Source: GWA2-66-18 sp964537395 (GTDB taxonomy: Bacteria > Elusimicrobiota > Elusimicrobia > UBA1565 > UBA9628). From it: a DNA stretch of 39,360 bases. Positions within the stretch are counted from its first letter, which is position 1; each line of letters begins with the position of its first letter. The stretch is from positions 1 to 39,360 of the forward strand of contig CAZIBN010000031.1 of NCBI GenBank assembly GCA_964537395.1, read 5' to 3'. Below, in pieces: positions 23,524-31,668 of this stretch. Position numbers and translations under genes: made by a program. The notes below the pieces were generated by a model. It ran no database searches and had not been told where the DNA came from. It saw nothing but the letters and a program-made list of their open reading frames with translations.

Positions 23524-26094
23524 GGTTCGATCCTCGAGTCTTTCGTTCTCGGAACGCGCGCTCGGCGCGAGAGACCTCGGCGAGCAGGGCCGTCGAGCGA
23601 TGCAGGCCGTTCTCGTCGGCGCCGAAGCGGCCGTCGCAGACGGGCGGGGCGGCGAGCAGAGAGGTTCTCGCCGTCGCTTCTTCATTGGCGGCCTTCCCCG
23701 CCGAAGCCTTCGCGGCGTCCGCGGAGATCAGGCCGGATTCGGCGAGCGACTCGATCGTGCGCACTCGCGCGGCGAGGTTGCGGGCGGCCTCGGCCAGATG
23801 GTCGGCGAGCAGGGACCGGGTGCACGACTCGCGCGCCTGGCGTTCGTAGCGCGCCTGCGACTCAGGCCCGCCGCGCCGCGGATCCAGAACGTTTCCGCGC
23901 GACGAGGACCATGAGGCGACGAGCAGATCGTCAGACTCGTCGCCGCGCTCGACCCAGTCCCGCAGCTCCAGCTTCCGGTCGGGATCGAGGAACGAGTCGT
24001 TGCCGTAGTCGTCGGCGACGCGCGCCGAGAACAGCAGGCGCGCGGCGCGGGCCCAGACCCGCGCGGCGTAGGTCGAGGAGGCGAAGCCCTCGCGCTCGAG
24101 GCCGAGAAGCAGCAGGCGTTCGAGCAGCTCGCCGGCCTGCTCCTGCGTTGAGTAGGTTCCGTGCCGGCTCCGGTCGGCGTAGATCCGAAGCGCGCCCCAC
24201 GGCCCGTTCTCCTGGGCGGAAGGCACTGCGCCCTTTTTGAGAGCGTCGAGCGCGGGAGGCGCCAGGCCGAGCTCAGCCCACGCTCGCGGATCTTCCGGAA
24301 GAGCGATCAAGGTCTTGCTGAACAGGCCGCTCTTGCGCTCGACGAGCAAGGGGCCCGCGCTCAGGGCGATCACGGCGCCCGGATGGGCGGGATCGGAGGC
24401 GGCGAAGCCCGCGCGGCGGTCGGAGCCGGCGCGCGCGCCGTCGATGACGATGAGCGGCGCTCCTCGCACGATCGTGCGGCGCAGGATGGCGCGGCAGAAT
24501 TCCGGCGCCTTCTCGGAGATCATCTTGAGGAGGACTTGTCCTTCCCGGCTGTATGGGCCGTTCGCGACGAAGGCGTCGAACTCGGCCTGCGTGGCGTTGG
24601 CTGGCTGGTTCGCCTTCGCCATAACGATGGGGGGCGTGATCACATTCGGCGAATCGGCTCGCACGGAGGGCGCGCTCTGGGCCGCGGGGGCCTCGGCGGG
24701 CGCGCTTCCAGGAGGCGTCCAGGCGTTCAGCGTGCCGAGCCCCGCGACAGCAGCCGGCTGCGGAGGCGGGGTTGAGCCGAACAAAGCGTTCGTCGGCGCC
24801 TTATGCGAATCAGCAGGAACCTGTGGGGCGCGCGGCGACGGCGCCGCGAAGACTATGCCTGGGTGATTCGCCTTCGGCGAATCAAAAGGGGCCGAGTACG
24901 CCTTCGGCGAATCAAAAGGGGNNNNNNNNNNNNNNNNNNNNNNNNNNNNNNNNNNNNNNNNNNNNNNNNNNNNNNNNNNNNNNNNNNNNNNNNNNNNNNN
25001 NNNNNNNNNNNNNNNNNNNNNTTCGCCTTCGGCGAATCAAAAGGGGCCGAGTACGCCTTCGGCGAATCAAAAGGGGCCGAGTACGCCTTCGGCGAATCAA
25101 AAGGGGTCTGTGCGGTGACGGGATCGTTTCGCGGTGTGAGCGGCGGGGGCGGCGCGGCATAGATGATAGGCTGATTCACTTTCGGCGAATCAGGAGGGGG
25201 TGAGTACGCCTTCGGCGAATCGGGCGGGGTTTGGGGCTGTCCGGGCGTCATCGGAGACGGGTAGTCGACCGGTGCCATCGCTGCGAGGGCGTTGGAGATC
25301 GATGGATTCACCGCGGGTGCTACGGGCGGCGCGTACATCTTTGGTGGATCAACAGGGGTCGGCATCGCGACCTCCGCCCTTGGACGCGCGCGCGGCGCGA
25401 ACGGCGAGGGGCGGCGCAGGGAGAGCGGCTCGAGAAAAGGGGTCAGGACCGCTCGCGGGAAAAATTGACGCGGCGCTTCGGCCGTGGGCGCCTGGAGAGG
25501 TGCCGCCTCGGGCTCCCGTATGGGAACCGGCGCATACGTGGCGACCGGGGGAGGAGCCGTCACCGATATCGGCGCCGCGACCATGGTCGCCGACGGGGCG
25601 GTGGCCGGGTCCGGGTCGCGCATGAGCATCGCGGAGCCGCGGTCAAAGCGCGGGGGGATCTTATCAAGCTCCTCGGTGAGCTCCTGGACGGAGAAATACG
25701 CGCGGAAGTCCTTGCGCGTGCCGATGCCGAACACGGGCCAATGCTTGCGCAGGAGCTTGCGCACGGTCTCGCGCTCCGCGGCGGTCAGCTTCTTCTCGCC
25801 TTCGGAGCGATTGAGGATGAGGTTGAGCTCAAGCAGGGCCTTCAGGCGTCGCGCGCCCGCCAGGCGAGACAGCAGGTAGGACATCTCGTCGAGGCGAATG
25901 GCGCTGTCGGCGATCTTGTCCCAGATCTTGCCGTCCTCGCGGATCACGTAGCCGGTCTCGACCAGAAGCTCTTGAGAGAGATCGTCGAGGGGTGTGGCGC
26001 GCACGTTGTACGTCTCCGAGGTGGGCGATTGCGCGGACGCAAAGCTCCCGAGGAGCGCGAGAAGGACGGCGGGAACGATCAGTCGGGCTGGCAT
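23516..26094 (-). CDS. Exported proline-rich DSPK-repeat protein, interrupted by assembly gap
   Basis: Collapsing the 55-nt duplicated flanks of the 100-N gap (24922-25021) joins two apparent frames into one of about 807 aa. The junction reads through in frame with no stop. The N-terminal signal peptide ends in SFASA/Q. Residues about 25-155 form a helical domain (LLVETGYVIREDGKIWDKI). Residues about 160-410 are a Pro/Ala-rich linker with decapeptide repeats (YSAPFDSPKA) and degenerate DSPK/DSPN copies. The C-terminal 400 residues form an uncharacterised domain with a run of Leu/Ala-rich helices. The TTG-started shorter frame at 24784 is an artefact of the gap. The true number of repeats is uncertain. 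Function is unknown; a wall- or envelope-spanning role fits the linker. Confidence 0.75.
24867..25107. repeat. 30-bp in-frame tandem repeats encoding YSAPFDSPKA, split by gap
   Basis: A 30-bp unit containing GCCTTCGGCGAATCAAAAGG is repeated almost without change on both sides of the gap: two copies before it and three after, the overlap being shared. Diverged copies of the DSPK motif lie at about 25160-25225, and isolated ones near 24644 and 24808. Near-identity of the central copies points to recent expansion and likely variable copy number. Confidence 0.85.
24922..25021. other. Assembly gap (100 N) inside tandem repeats
   Basis: The 55 bases at 24867-24921 recur exactly at 25022-25076. This is the same flank length and gap length as at 14526-14625. 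Repeat copies may be missing here because the repeat is comparable to the overlap length. Confidence 0.9.
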
Positions 26095-26121
26095 GCTCTA
26101 AGGAGAGTGTGGCAAGGGGCG

Positions 26122-26127
26122 ATTATA
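26122..26127 (-). promoter_or_regulatory. -10 hexamer TATAAT of the DSPK-repeat protein gene
   Basis: TATAAT on the minus strand lies 27 nt upstream of the ATG at 26094, so this gene would have a short leader. A TTG exactly 6 nt after the hexamer opens a 5-codon frame ending in TAG two codon positions before the ATG (one intervening codon). It could be a leaderless mini-ORF or coincidence. Confidence 0.45.
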
Positions 26128-26133
26128 CTTTTA

Positions 26134-26163
26134 TTGCCGAGAAGCGCCTGTAAAAGGCAGAAT
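26134..26163 (+). promoter_or_regulatory. Promoter of nagZ, leaderless geometry
   Basis: TTGCCG (26134-26139), 18-nt spacer, CAGAAT (26158-26163), which ends 6 nt before the GTG at 26170. A second possible -10, TATACT (26124-26129), overlaps the divergent gene's TATAAT. Confidence 0.5.
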
Positions 26164-26169
26164 CGCGGA

Positions 26170-27597
26170 GTGGACCCCGCGCGCCTCGTCTTCCCCGGTT
26201 TTACCGTCGGAAAACAGGACCCTCGCGAAGCCGAGGCTCTGGTTCGTCTGGGCGTCGGCGGCTTCTGTCTGTATCGCGGAACCCCTAAGTCGGTCGCAGC
26301 TCTCACGAAGCGCCTGCGGCGCCTGGCGAAGCGGCCGCTCCTGATCTGTGCCGACTATGAAGAGGGGGCCTGGGCGCACGTTCCCGGGTCCACGCCCCTG
26401 CCGACCAACCTCGGCGTCGGCGCGTCCGGTTCCGAATCTGTTGCCCGGGAGAAAGGGCGGATCACGGGGCGCGAGGCGCGAGCGCTGGGCGTCGACTGGG
26501 TCCTGGCGCCGGTGCTCGATCTTCTGAGCGAGCCGAAAAATCCCATCGTGAACCTCCGGTCCTTTTCCGCCGATCCGCAGGAAGCCGCTCGCCTGGCAAA
26601 GTCCTACTTGGCGGGCCTGCGCGACGCCGGGGTTCTCGGCTGCCTCAAGCATTTCCCCGGCCACGGCTCCACGACCGAGGACTCCCATCTTGATCTGCCC
26701 ACGGTGAAGGCTCCGCGCAAGCTGCTGATGACGAGGGAGCTGTCCCCGTTCAAGGCGTTGGCGAGGCTCGCCGACACCGTCATGCTCGGTCATCTCGTCG
26801 TTCCGGCGCTCGATGCGTCGAAGCTGCCGTTCACGCTGTCCGCGGTCGGCCCGAACCTGCTGCGGCGCTGGGGCTTCCGCGGCTTGATCGCCACCGACGC
26901 TCTCGACATGGGTGCGATCGCCAAGCATTGGGGGGAGCGTGAAGCGGCGCTTCTGGCTTTGCGCAACGGGGCGGACATCCTGCTCGTGCCCAAGGACGCG
27001 CGTACCCTGATCGCCGAGCTGCGGGTCGAAGCAGGGCGTGATGCGGCCTTCTCGCGGCGATGCGGCGAGGCGGAGCGGCGCCTCGACAAGGCTTTGGCCC
27101 TCGTGCGCTCCCCGCGTCCGGCGCTGTCCGTCGTGGGTGGAGCCGTGCACCGGCGCGAAGCGGCGCCGTTGTTCTCCGCCTGCGCCGCGTGGACAAGACC
27201 GCCTTACGGACCCGCGCCGAAGCGCGTCGCGTACTTCGAGCCCCAGGCGGGGAAGCGCGAGGCCCTCTCCGGCGCCGCCTTCGTCGCCGCGCTGAAGCGC
27301 AGTCGCGTGCGGGTTCGCCTCGCGCGCAACGGCAAGGCGAAAAAAGGGGAGGCTCTGGTCGCCGGGATCTTCGTCGGCCCGCGCGCGTACTCCGGCCGCA
27401 TCCGTCTCGATGCGGGATCCCGGGCCCGTCTCGTCGCCGCCATGAGCGCCGCGCCCGGCGCGACGGCGGTCAGCTTCGGCAGCCCGTTTGTTTTGTACGG
27501 TCTACCCGCGAAGACGGCCGGGCTTTGCGTCTACTCACGCGCCGAAGCGGCTCAGGCCGCCGCAGCAGCTCATTTTATTGGAGAAATCGATGAATGA
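26170..27597 (+). CDS. nagZ: Beta-N-acetylhexosaminidase, GH3 NagZ-type
   Basis: It removes GlcNAc from GlcNAc-(anhydro)MurNAc disaccharides or muropeptides during peptidoglycan recycling. The 475-aa protein has a GH3 TIM barrel with the NagZ-specific loop CLKHFPGHGSTTEDSH (158-173; catalytic Asp171/His173 pair) and the nucleophile Asp243 in GLIATDALDMG. An additional C-terminal alpha/beta domain of about 150 residues makes it longer than the single-domain E. coli enzyme. No signal peptide is visible, so it should act in the cytoplasm. The GTG at 26170 is chosen because it starts right before VFPGF and follows a -10 hexamer by 6 nt. It overlaps the transporter gene by 8 nt. Confidence 0.92.
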   Translation: MDPARLVFPGFTVGKQDPREAEALVRLGVGGFCLYRGTPKSVAALTKRLRRLAKRPLLICADYEEGAWAHVPGSTPLPTNLGVGASGSESVAREKGRITGREARALGVDWVLAPVLDLLSEPKNPIVNLRSFSADPQEAARLAKSYLAGLRDAGVLGCLKHFPGHGSTTEDSHLDLPTVKAPRKLLMTRELSPFKALARLADTVMLGHLVVPALDASKLPFTLSAVGPNLLRRWGFRGLIATDALDMGAIAKHWGEREAALLALRNGADILLVPKDARTLIAELRVEAGRDAAFSRRCGEAERRLDKALALVRSPRPALSVVGGAVHRREAAPLFSACAAWTRPPYGPAPKRVAYFEPQAGKREALSGAAFVAALKRSRVRVRLARNGKAKKGEALVAGIFVGPRAYSGRIRLDAGSRARLVAAMSAAPGATAVSFGSPFVLYGLPAKTAGLCVYSRAEAAQAAAAAHFIGEIDE

Positions 27598-29101
27598 ATC
27601 GAATTCGTGGTTCACGGGCGGCTCCGCGCTGACCGCGGCGGACTTTACCGTCCTCCTGGGCACGCTCACCTTGATGTTCCTCATCGGCTGGTGGGGCGGG
27701 CGCGGGGCCAAGAGCACGAATGACTTCTTCCTTGGCGGCCGGCGCATCCCCTGGTGGGCCGCGATGCTGTCCTTCGTCGCCACCGAGATCAGCGCGATGA
27801 CCATCATCGGCGTGCCGGCGACGACCTTCCGCGAGGACTGGGGCTACCTCCAGTTCTTCATCGGCTCGGCGGGCGCGCGCATAGTGATCGCGTTCCTGTT
27901 CATCCCCGCCTTCTATAAATACAACAGCACGACGATCTACGAGTATCTGCGCCAGCGCTTCGGCCCGCGCAGCCAGTACACGGCGACAGGCTTTTTCTTT
28001 GCCACGCGCCTGCTCGCTTCGGGCGTGCGTCTGATGGCCGCGAGCGTCGCGGTCAGCGTCCTCCTCGGCTGGCATATCGTGCCGACGATCCTGCTGTTCA
28101 CCGTCGTCAGCGTCGCGTACATCGCGTACGGCGGCATCGAGTCGGTGGTGTGGACCAACGTCCTGCAGGCGCTGACCTTCCTCGGAGTCGGCGTCCTCAC
28201 GATCGCTTTCCTGATCCATCGCATCGAGGGCGGCCTGCCCGCGGCGTTGCAGCTTGCGTCCGAGGCCGGCAAGCTCAAGATGTTCAACTGGGGCCCCAAC
28301 GTGATGGAGCCGGGCTTCCTCGCTAAGTTCTTCGGCAACCCGAACATCGTCTGGATCGCGATCCTCAACGGCTTCGTCGGCTCGACGGCCGCGTTCGGCA
28401 CGGACCATGAGATGACGCAGAAGCTCCTGACCGTCGAGACGCGCCGCGACAGCCAGAAGACGATCCTGATGTCCATCGCGGGCTCGCTTCTCACCTTGTG
28501 CGTCTTCGTCGCAGTCGGGACTTTGCTGTTCGTCTTCTACAAGCAGAATCCCGGCCTGGCGCTTCCGACCAAGCTCGACAAGATCTACCCGCATTTCGCG
28601 GCGACGGTGATGCCTCGCTTCCTGCGCGGCGCGGTGCTGACGGCGATCGTGATGGCCTCCATCGACTCGCCTCTCGCGTCCCTGACCGCGGTGTTCGTCA
28701 ACGACCTGTATAAGCCGCTGGTCGCGAAGGCGGAGTCGCAGGAGCACTACATGAAGGTCTCCCGCGTCTGCGTGGCGCTGTTCGCCGTGGCGCTCGCGGG
28801 GATCGCCTACTTCTTCAGCTTCTTCGACAAGATGCTGTGGCTCGCCTTCAAGATCGGCGGCGTGACCTACGGCTCGATGCTCGGCGTGTTCCTGCTCGGC
28901 ATGCTGACCAAGCGCAAGGGCGATAAGGCGATCTCGATCGCGATGTTCACGATGGCCGCCGTCAACGCGACCTTGCTCCTGCTGTCGGAGTACGGCTTCA
29001 TCCCCCTGGGCTGGAGCTGGCTCGTCATCATCGGCACGGCGGGCACGTTCGCCCTGGGCTGGGTCCTCGCTCCGGCGCTTGATGGCGAGGGGCGAATCTA
29101 G
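27590..29101 (+). CDS. Sodium:solute symporter (SSS family)
   Basis: The 503-aa inner-membrane protein has about 13 predicted helices. The SSS pattern is visible: GRGAKSTNDFFLGGRRIPWW after the first helix, then ATEISAMTIIGVPA, and GGIESVVWTNVLQALTF in the middle. The start is the ATG at 27590, which overlaps the nagZ stop by 8 nt and has GGAG upstream. Co-transcription with nagZ, and namZ immediately convergent, suggest that the substrate is a peptidoglycan-derived sugar such as MurNAc, GlcNAc or a disaccharide. A non-PTS MurNAc importer has been described for Tannerella forsythia. The substrate cannot be read from the sequence. The gene ends 3 nt before a 27-bp inverted repeat. Confidence 0.88.
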   Translation: MNESNSWFTGGSALTAADFTVLLGTLTLMFLIGWWGGRGAKSTNDFFLGGRRIPWWAAMLSFVATEISAMTIIGVPATTFREDWGYLQFFIGSAGARIVIAFLFIPAFYKYNSTTIYEYLRQRFGPRSQYTATGFFFATRLLASGVRLMAASVAVSVLLGWHIVPTILLFTVVSVAYIAYGGIESVVWTNVLQALTFLGVGVLTIAFLIHRIEGGLPAALQLASEAGKLKMFNWGPNVMEPGFLAKFFGNPNIVWIAILNGFVGSTAAFGTDHEMTQKLLTVETRRDSQKTILMSIAGSLLTLCVFVAVGTLLFVFYKQNPGLALPTKLDKIYPHFAATVMPRFLRGAVLTAIVMASIDSPLASLTAVFVNDLYKPLVAKAESQEHYMKVSRVCVALFAVALAGIAYFFSFFDKMLWLAFKIGGVTYGSMLGVFLLGMLTKRKGDKAISIAMFTMAAVNATLLLLSEYGFIPLGWSWLVIIGTAGTFALGWVLAPALDGEGRI

Positions 29102-29104
29102 AAG

Positions 29105-29173
29105 GGGTCAGGCTTTCCGATGTTGCAATTCATGTACGGGCCGAAAGAATTGCAACATCGGAAAGCCTGACCC
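29105..29173. repeat. 27-bp perfect inverted repeat between convergent genes (GGGTCAGGC-type)
   Basis: The arm at 29105-29131, beginning GGGTCAGGCTTTCC, is perfectly complementary to the arm at 29147-29173 around a 15-nt loop. The element fills the gap between the symporter stop (29101) and the namZ stop (TAG at 29175-29173), overlapping the latter by one base. The GGGTCAGGC ends resemble small non-autonomous elements I associate with REP/RAYT (Y1 transposase) families. Transcribed either way it forms a very stable hairpin, so it may also act as a bidirectional terminator. Confidence 0.85.
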
Positions 29174-30402
29174 TAGTATAGGAGGACGGAACGGCGGGAG
29201 GCTTCGAAGTCCAGGGGGCCTTTGTCGAACAGGGCGATGAAGGGCGCGTCGCCGGCGCCCGTCTCCCAGAGGAGGCGGAACTCGTCCACGCCGACCATGC
29301 GCTTGACCTCGTCCCAGCGCCATTCGAATTCCTTGGGATTGAATTCGCGCAGGGCCAACGCGAGATGGCGGAGCACGGCGAGCGGCCGCATCGCGTCGCG
29401 GTCGGTGACAGTGATGCGCACGCCCCGGCAGAGCTGCCCTTCGAACACGCTCTTCGACGGCGTGTAGTCCTGAACGGAGAACTCGACGCCTTCGACGGTG
29501 CCCTGCAGGCGCGCGACGATCTCGACGGACTTGAGCCATGGCGCCCCGATCCAGCGGAACGGCACGGGCGTACCGCGCCCGACGGCGAGGTTCGAGGATT
29601 CGAAGATGCCGATGCCCGGGTACAGGGCGGCCGCTTCGACATTGGGCATGTTCGGCGAGGGCGGCACCCAGGGCAGTCCGGTCTGGTCGTGCCATTGGTC
29701 GCGCTTCCAGCCGCGCACCTTGATGACGCTCAGGTGCGGATGACCGACGGAGCGGTTATGCCACAGCGCCATCTCGCCTGCGGTGAGGCCGTGGCGGACG
29801 GGGACCTGGAAGTAGGCGGTCGGCGTGACGAAGCGCAGGTTTGGATCGGCGAGTATCGGACCCTCGACGATGTCGCCGCGGATCGGGTTCGGGCGGTCGA
29901 GGACGATGAAGTCCACGCCCGCGGTCTTGGCTTCCTCGAGAGCCATCGCCATCGTGGCGAGGTAGGTATAGAAGCGCGCGCCGATGTCCTGGATGTCGAA
30001 GACTAGGACATCAAGGCCCTGGAGCTGCTCGGGCGTAGGCCGCATGCCCTTGATCCCTCCCTTATAGAGGCTGTGCAGCGGGATCTCCTTGCCGTGGACG
30101 CGGGTGCGGCCGGACGCGATGTTCTCGGATTCGCTGGCGGCGGCGTAGCCGTGCTCGGGGGTGAAGATGGCGGCGAGGTTCACTCCGGGCGCCGAGGCGA
30201 TCAGATCCACGATCGAGCGGCCGCGGCGATCCACGGCGGTGCTGTTGGTGAGCACTCCGACGCGCTTGCCTCGAAGGGGGCGAAAGCCGTCCTCGACGAG
30301 CGCGTCGAGGCCGGAGGTCGTCCCTGAGGCGGATGAGCGGCGAGCGGAAGGCCCGGAGCAGGCGGCGAGGGCCAGCACGAGGAGAAGCGGGATCATTTTC
30401 AT
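29173..30402 (-). CDS. namZ: Exo-beta-N-acetylmuramidase NamZ (DUF1343/GH171), lipoprotein
   Basis: Members release terminal MurNAc from the non-reducing end of peptidoglycan chains. The 409-aa protein begins with a lipoprotein signal (LLLVLALAAC, lipidated Cys15). Family motifs in order are GKRVGVLTNSTAVDRRG, IFTPEHGYAAASE, VFDIQDIGARFYTY, VLDRPNPIRG, SPNMPNVEAA and FESSNLAVGRGTPVPF. It is predicted to be anchored in the envelope facing the periplasm. The ATG overlaps the preceding lipoprotein gene as ATGA, third in an operon behind a DUF1189-like gene. It converges on the nagZ-symporter pair, so three peptidoglycan-sugar genes adjoin. The enzyme is usually a partner of NagZ and MurQ. Confidence 0.9.
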   Translation of the reverse strand: MKMIPLLLVLALAACSGPSARRSSASGTTSGLDALVEDGFRPLRGKRVGVLTNSTAVDRRGRSIVDLIASAPGVNLAAIFTPEHGYAAASESENIASGRTRVHGKEIPLHSLYKGGIKGMRPTPEQLQGLDVLVFDIQDIGARFYTYLATMAMALEEAKTAGVDFIVLDRPNPIRGDIVEGPILADPNLRFVTPTAYFQVPVRHGLTAGEMALWHNRSVGHPHLSVIKVRGWKRDQWHDQTGLPWVPPSPNMPNVEAAALYPGIGIFESSNLAVGRGTPVPFRWIGAPWLKSVEIVARLQGTVEGVEFSVQDYTPSKSVFEGQLCRGVRITVTDRDAMRPLAVLRHLALALREFNPKEFEWRWDEVKRMVGVDEFRLLWETGAGDAPFIALFDKGPLDFEASRRSVLLY

Positions 30403-30803
30403 AGAGCTTTATCGAGACGGATCTTCACGCCGTGGTCGCCGGGGTGCGCCGGCTCGGGGCTGCGGCCCTCGAGGTCGCCCGGCTTCGGGGCGGAGAGGAT
30501 GCCGTGCGCGTTGAGTCGCGCGACGATGGTGAGGGACTCATTGCGGCGGATGCCGGGGACGAGCAGATCCTGGGGCGACATCGTGAACGCGGCGGGAAAC
30601 TCGGGATTGACGATGCGGTGCACGGCGACGGGCACGCCGCCCGCGTTCTGCGCGATGATGAACAGCACCGAGTTCGTCTTCGGCGCCCGCGCCTCGAGGA
30701 GCGGGGAGATCTCGACGACGCCCGTGAGGCGGAAGTCGCCGGTCAGCCACTCGCAGCCGCCCGCCAGCGCGGCGAACAGCGCCAGCGCTAAGCCGGCTTT
30801 CAA
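30399..30803 (-). CDS. Small lipoprotein with CcmI/NrfG C-terminal-like domain
   Basis: The 134-aa product starts at TTG 30803, overlapping the upstream stop as TTGA. A lipoprotein signal (LALALFAALAGGC) is followed by a beta-sandwich-like domain. Its sequence pattern matches the C-terminal domain of cytochrome c biogenesis protein CcmI: GVVEISPLLEARAP, VLFIIAQNAGGVPVAVHRI, FPAAFTMSPQDLLVPG, TIVARLNAHG and PKPGDLEGRSPEP. In CcmI this domain follows a TPR region and binds apocytochrome; here it stands alone. No other cytochrome c maturation gene is in the window, so the role is unclear. It sits between a DUF1189-like gene and namZ in one operon. Confidence 0.72.
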   Translation of the reverse strand: MKAGLALALFAALAGGCEWLTGDFRLTGVVEISPLLEARAPKTNSVLFIIAQNAGGVPVAVHRIVNPEFPAAFTMSPQDLLVPGIRRNESLTIVARLNAHGILSAPKPGDLEGRSPEPAHPGDHGVKIRLDKAL

Positions 30804-31594
30804 ATGGGGGAGGTGTCGGCGGCCGCGGCCGCGTTGGCCTTCACGGCCAACCAGAGGTAGACCGAGGTGATGATGATCGTGGTCAGCCCCGACATCGGGA
30901 CCGGGAACGGCAGGAAGGCCTTGACGATCCCTATGAGCAAGGCGGTCGTCTGCGCGTGGATCGCGACCTGATAGAGCGTGCCGAAGGAGAGGGCGCCGCC
31001 CGCGATCGAGCTCAGGAGCATGGCGAAGAGAGCGTAGAGCAGCCCCGCGAAGGCGGTCCAGGTCGCGGCGAACACGAACACGGTGAGGATCGAGAGGGGA
31101 TAGACGACCCTCTTCAGGGCGCCGGCGGCGTCGCGGAAGAACTTGGCGTCCACGACCACGGGGCGCTCGAGCGCGGCCTTTGACAGGTCGTAGATCTCGA
31201 TCCGGCCCTGCTGCTGCTCGATGTAAAGCGCGTTGTTGGTCAGGTAGGCAAGCACCTTGGCGTCCTTCATCGTCTGCAAGGTCACCGGTTCGGTCCGCGC
31301 CGTGTCGATCATGACGGAGACCTCGGTCGCCATGGGATGCACCAGGCGCTTCGGGGCGGGATCGGAGCTCGTGACCTTGCCGGCGGAGAAGGTCAGGGTC
31401 GGGACTTCCGTGGCGAGCCAGGCGAAGGTCTCGTCGACGATAGGTCCGATGCGCAGCCTCATGGCGATCGAGCCTCCGACCGTGAACAGGAGGCTGATGA
31501 AGAAGAGGTAAAGGACGGTGCGGCTTGCCTTTTCCGCGGCGAAGCGGCGGTAGGCTTGCGTCGAGGCGACCGAGCCGAGGAGGTCTTGGATCAT
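30800..31594 (-). CDS. DUF1189-like membrane protein
   Basis: The 264-aa inner-membrane protein has an N-terminal helix (about 28-48), an extracytoplasmic domain of about 100 residues (50-160), and three or four C-terminal helices (about 163-255). SKAALERPVVVDAKFFRDAAG precedes the second helix. The layout and sequence pattern match DUF1189 proteins, whose function is unknown; I assign the family with moderate confidence. It heads the operon with the CcmI-tail lipoprotein and namZ. A promoter TTGTCG-17-TAGACT ends 6 nt before the ATG. Confidence 0.7.
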   Translation of the reverse strand: MIQDLLGSVASTQAYRRFAAEKASRTVLYLFFISLLFTVGGSIAMRLRIGPIVDETFAWLATEVPTLTFSAGKVTSSDPAPKRLVHPMATEVSVMIDTARTEPVTLQTMKDAKVLAYLTNNALYIEQQQGRIEIYDLSKAALERPVVVDAKFFRDAAGALKRVVYPLSILTVFVFAATWTAFAGLLYALFAMLLSSIAGGALSFGTLYQVAIHAQTTALLIGIVKAFLPFPVPMSGLTTIIITSVYLWLAVKANAAAAADTSPI

Positions 31595-31600
31595 GCCGAC

Positions 31601-31629
31601 AGTCTAGCAAGGCCGAGGAAGGCCGACAA
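31601..31629 (-). promoter_or_regulatory. Promoter of the DUF1189-lipoprotein-namZ operon
   Basis: TTGTCG (31629-31624), 17-nt spacer, TAGACT (31606-31601), ending 6 nt before the ATG at 31594. It lies back to back with the plus-strand promoter at 31633-31661, with 3 bp between the -35 boxes. Confidence 0.65.
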
Positions 31630-31632
31630 GGG

Positions 31633-31661
31633 TTGACGAAATCGCGCGGAGACCTTAAACT
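31633..31661 (+). promoter_or_regulatory. Promoter of the 31669 lipoprotein gene
   Basis: TTGACG (31633-31638), 17-nt spacer, TAAACT (31656-31661), ending 7 nt before the ATG at 31669. Good -35 and -10 with optimal spacing; favours 31669 over the ATG at 31663. Confidence 0.65.
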
Positions 31662-31668
31662 CATGGGG

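Noticed and set aside
22897..23685. A 262-aa version of the exported protein starting at 23685
   Set aside because: The first 54 residues are Arg/Pro/Ser-rich shadow inside the upstream gene, whereas the ATG at 23523 opens a textbook signal peptide.
24784..24786. A TTG start creating a separate 422-aa gene at 23516-24784
   Set aside because: The frame continues upstream through 24866 and, after gap collapse, into the DSPK-repeat protein. The TTG is merely the first start-like codon after the gap.
24867..25107. Tandem 30-bp repeats that look like a short CRISPR array
   Set aside because: The repeats are directly adjacent with no unique spacers, are in frame and encode a Pro-rich decapeptide. 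No cas gene is nearby.
25231..26169. A long N-terminal extension of NagZ, since the frame stays open upstream to 25231
   Set aside because: This stretch is the antisense of the DSPK-repeat protein gene and has low-complexity Arg/Gly/Val composition. The canonical NagZ start and a promoter lie at 26170.
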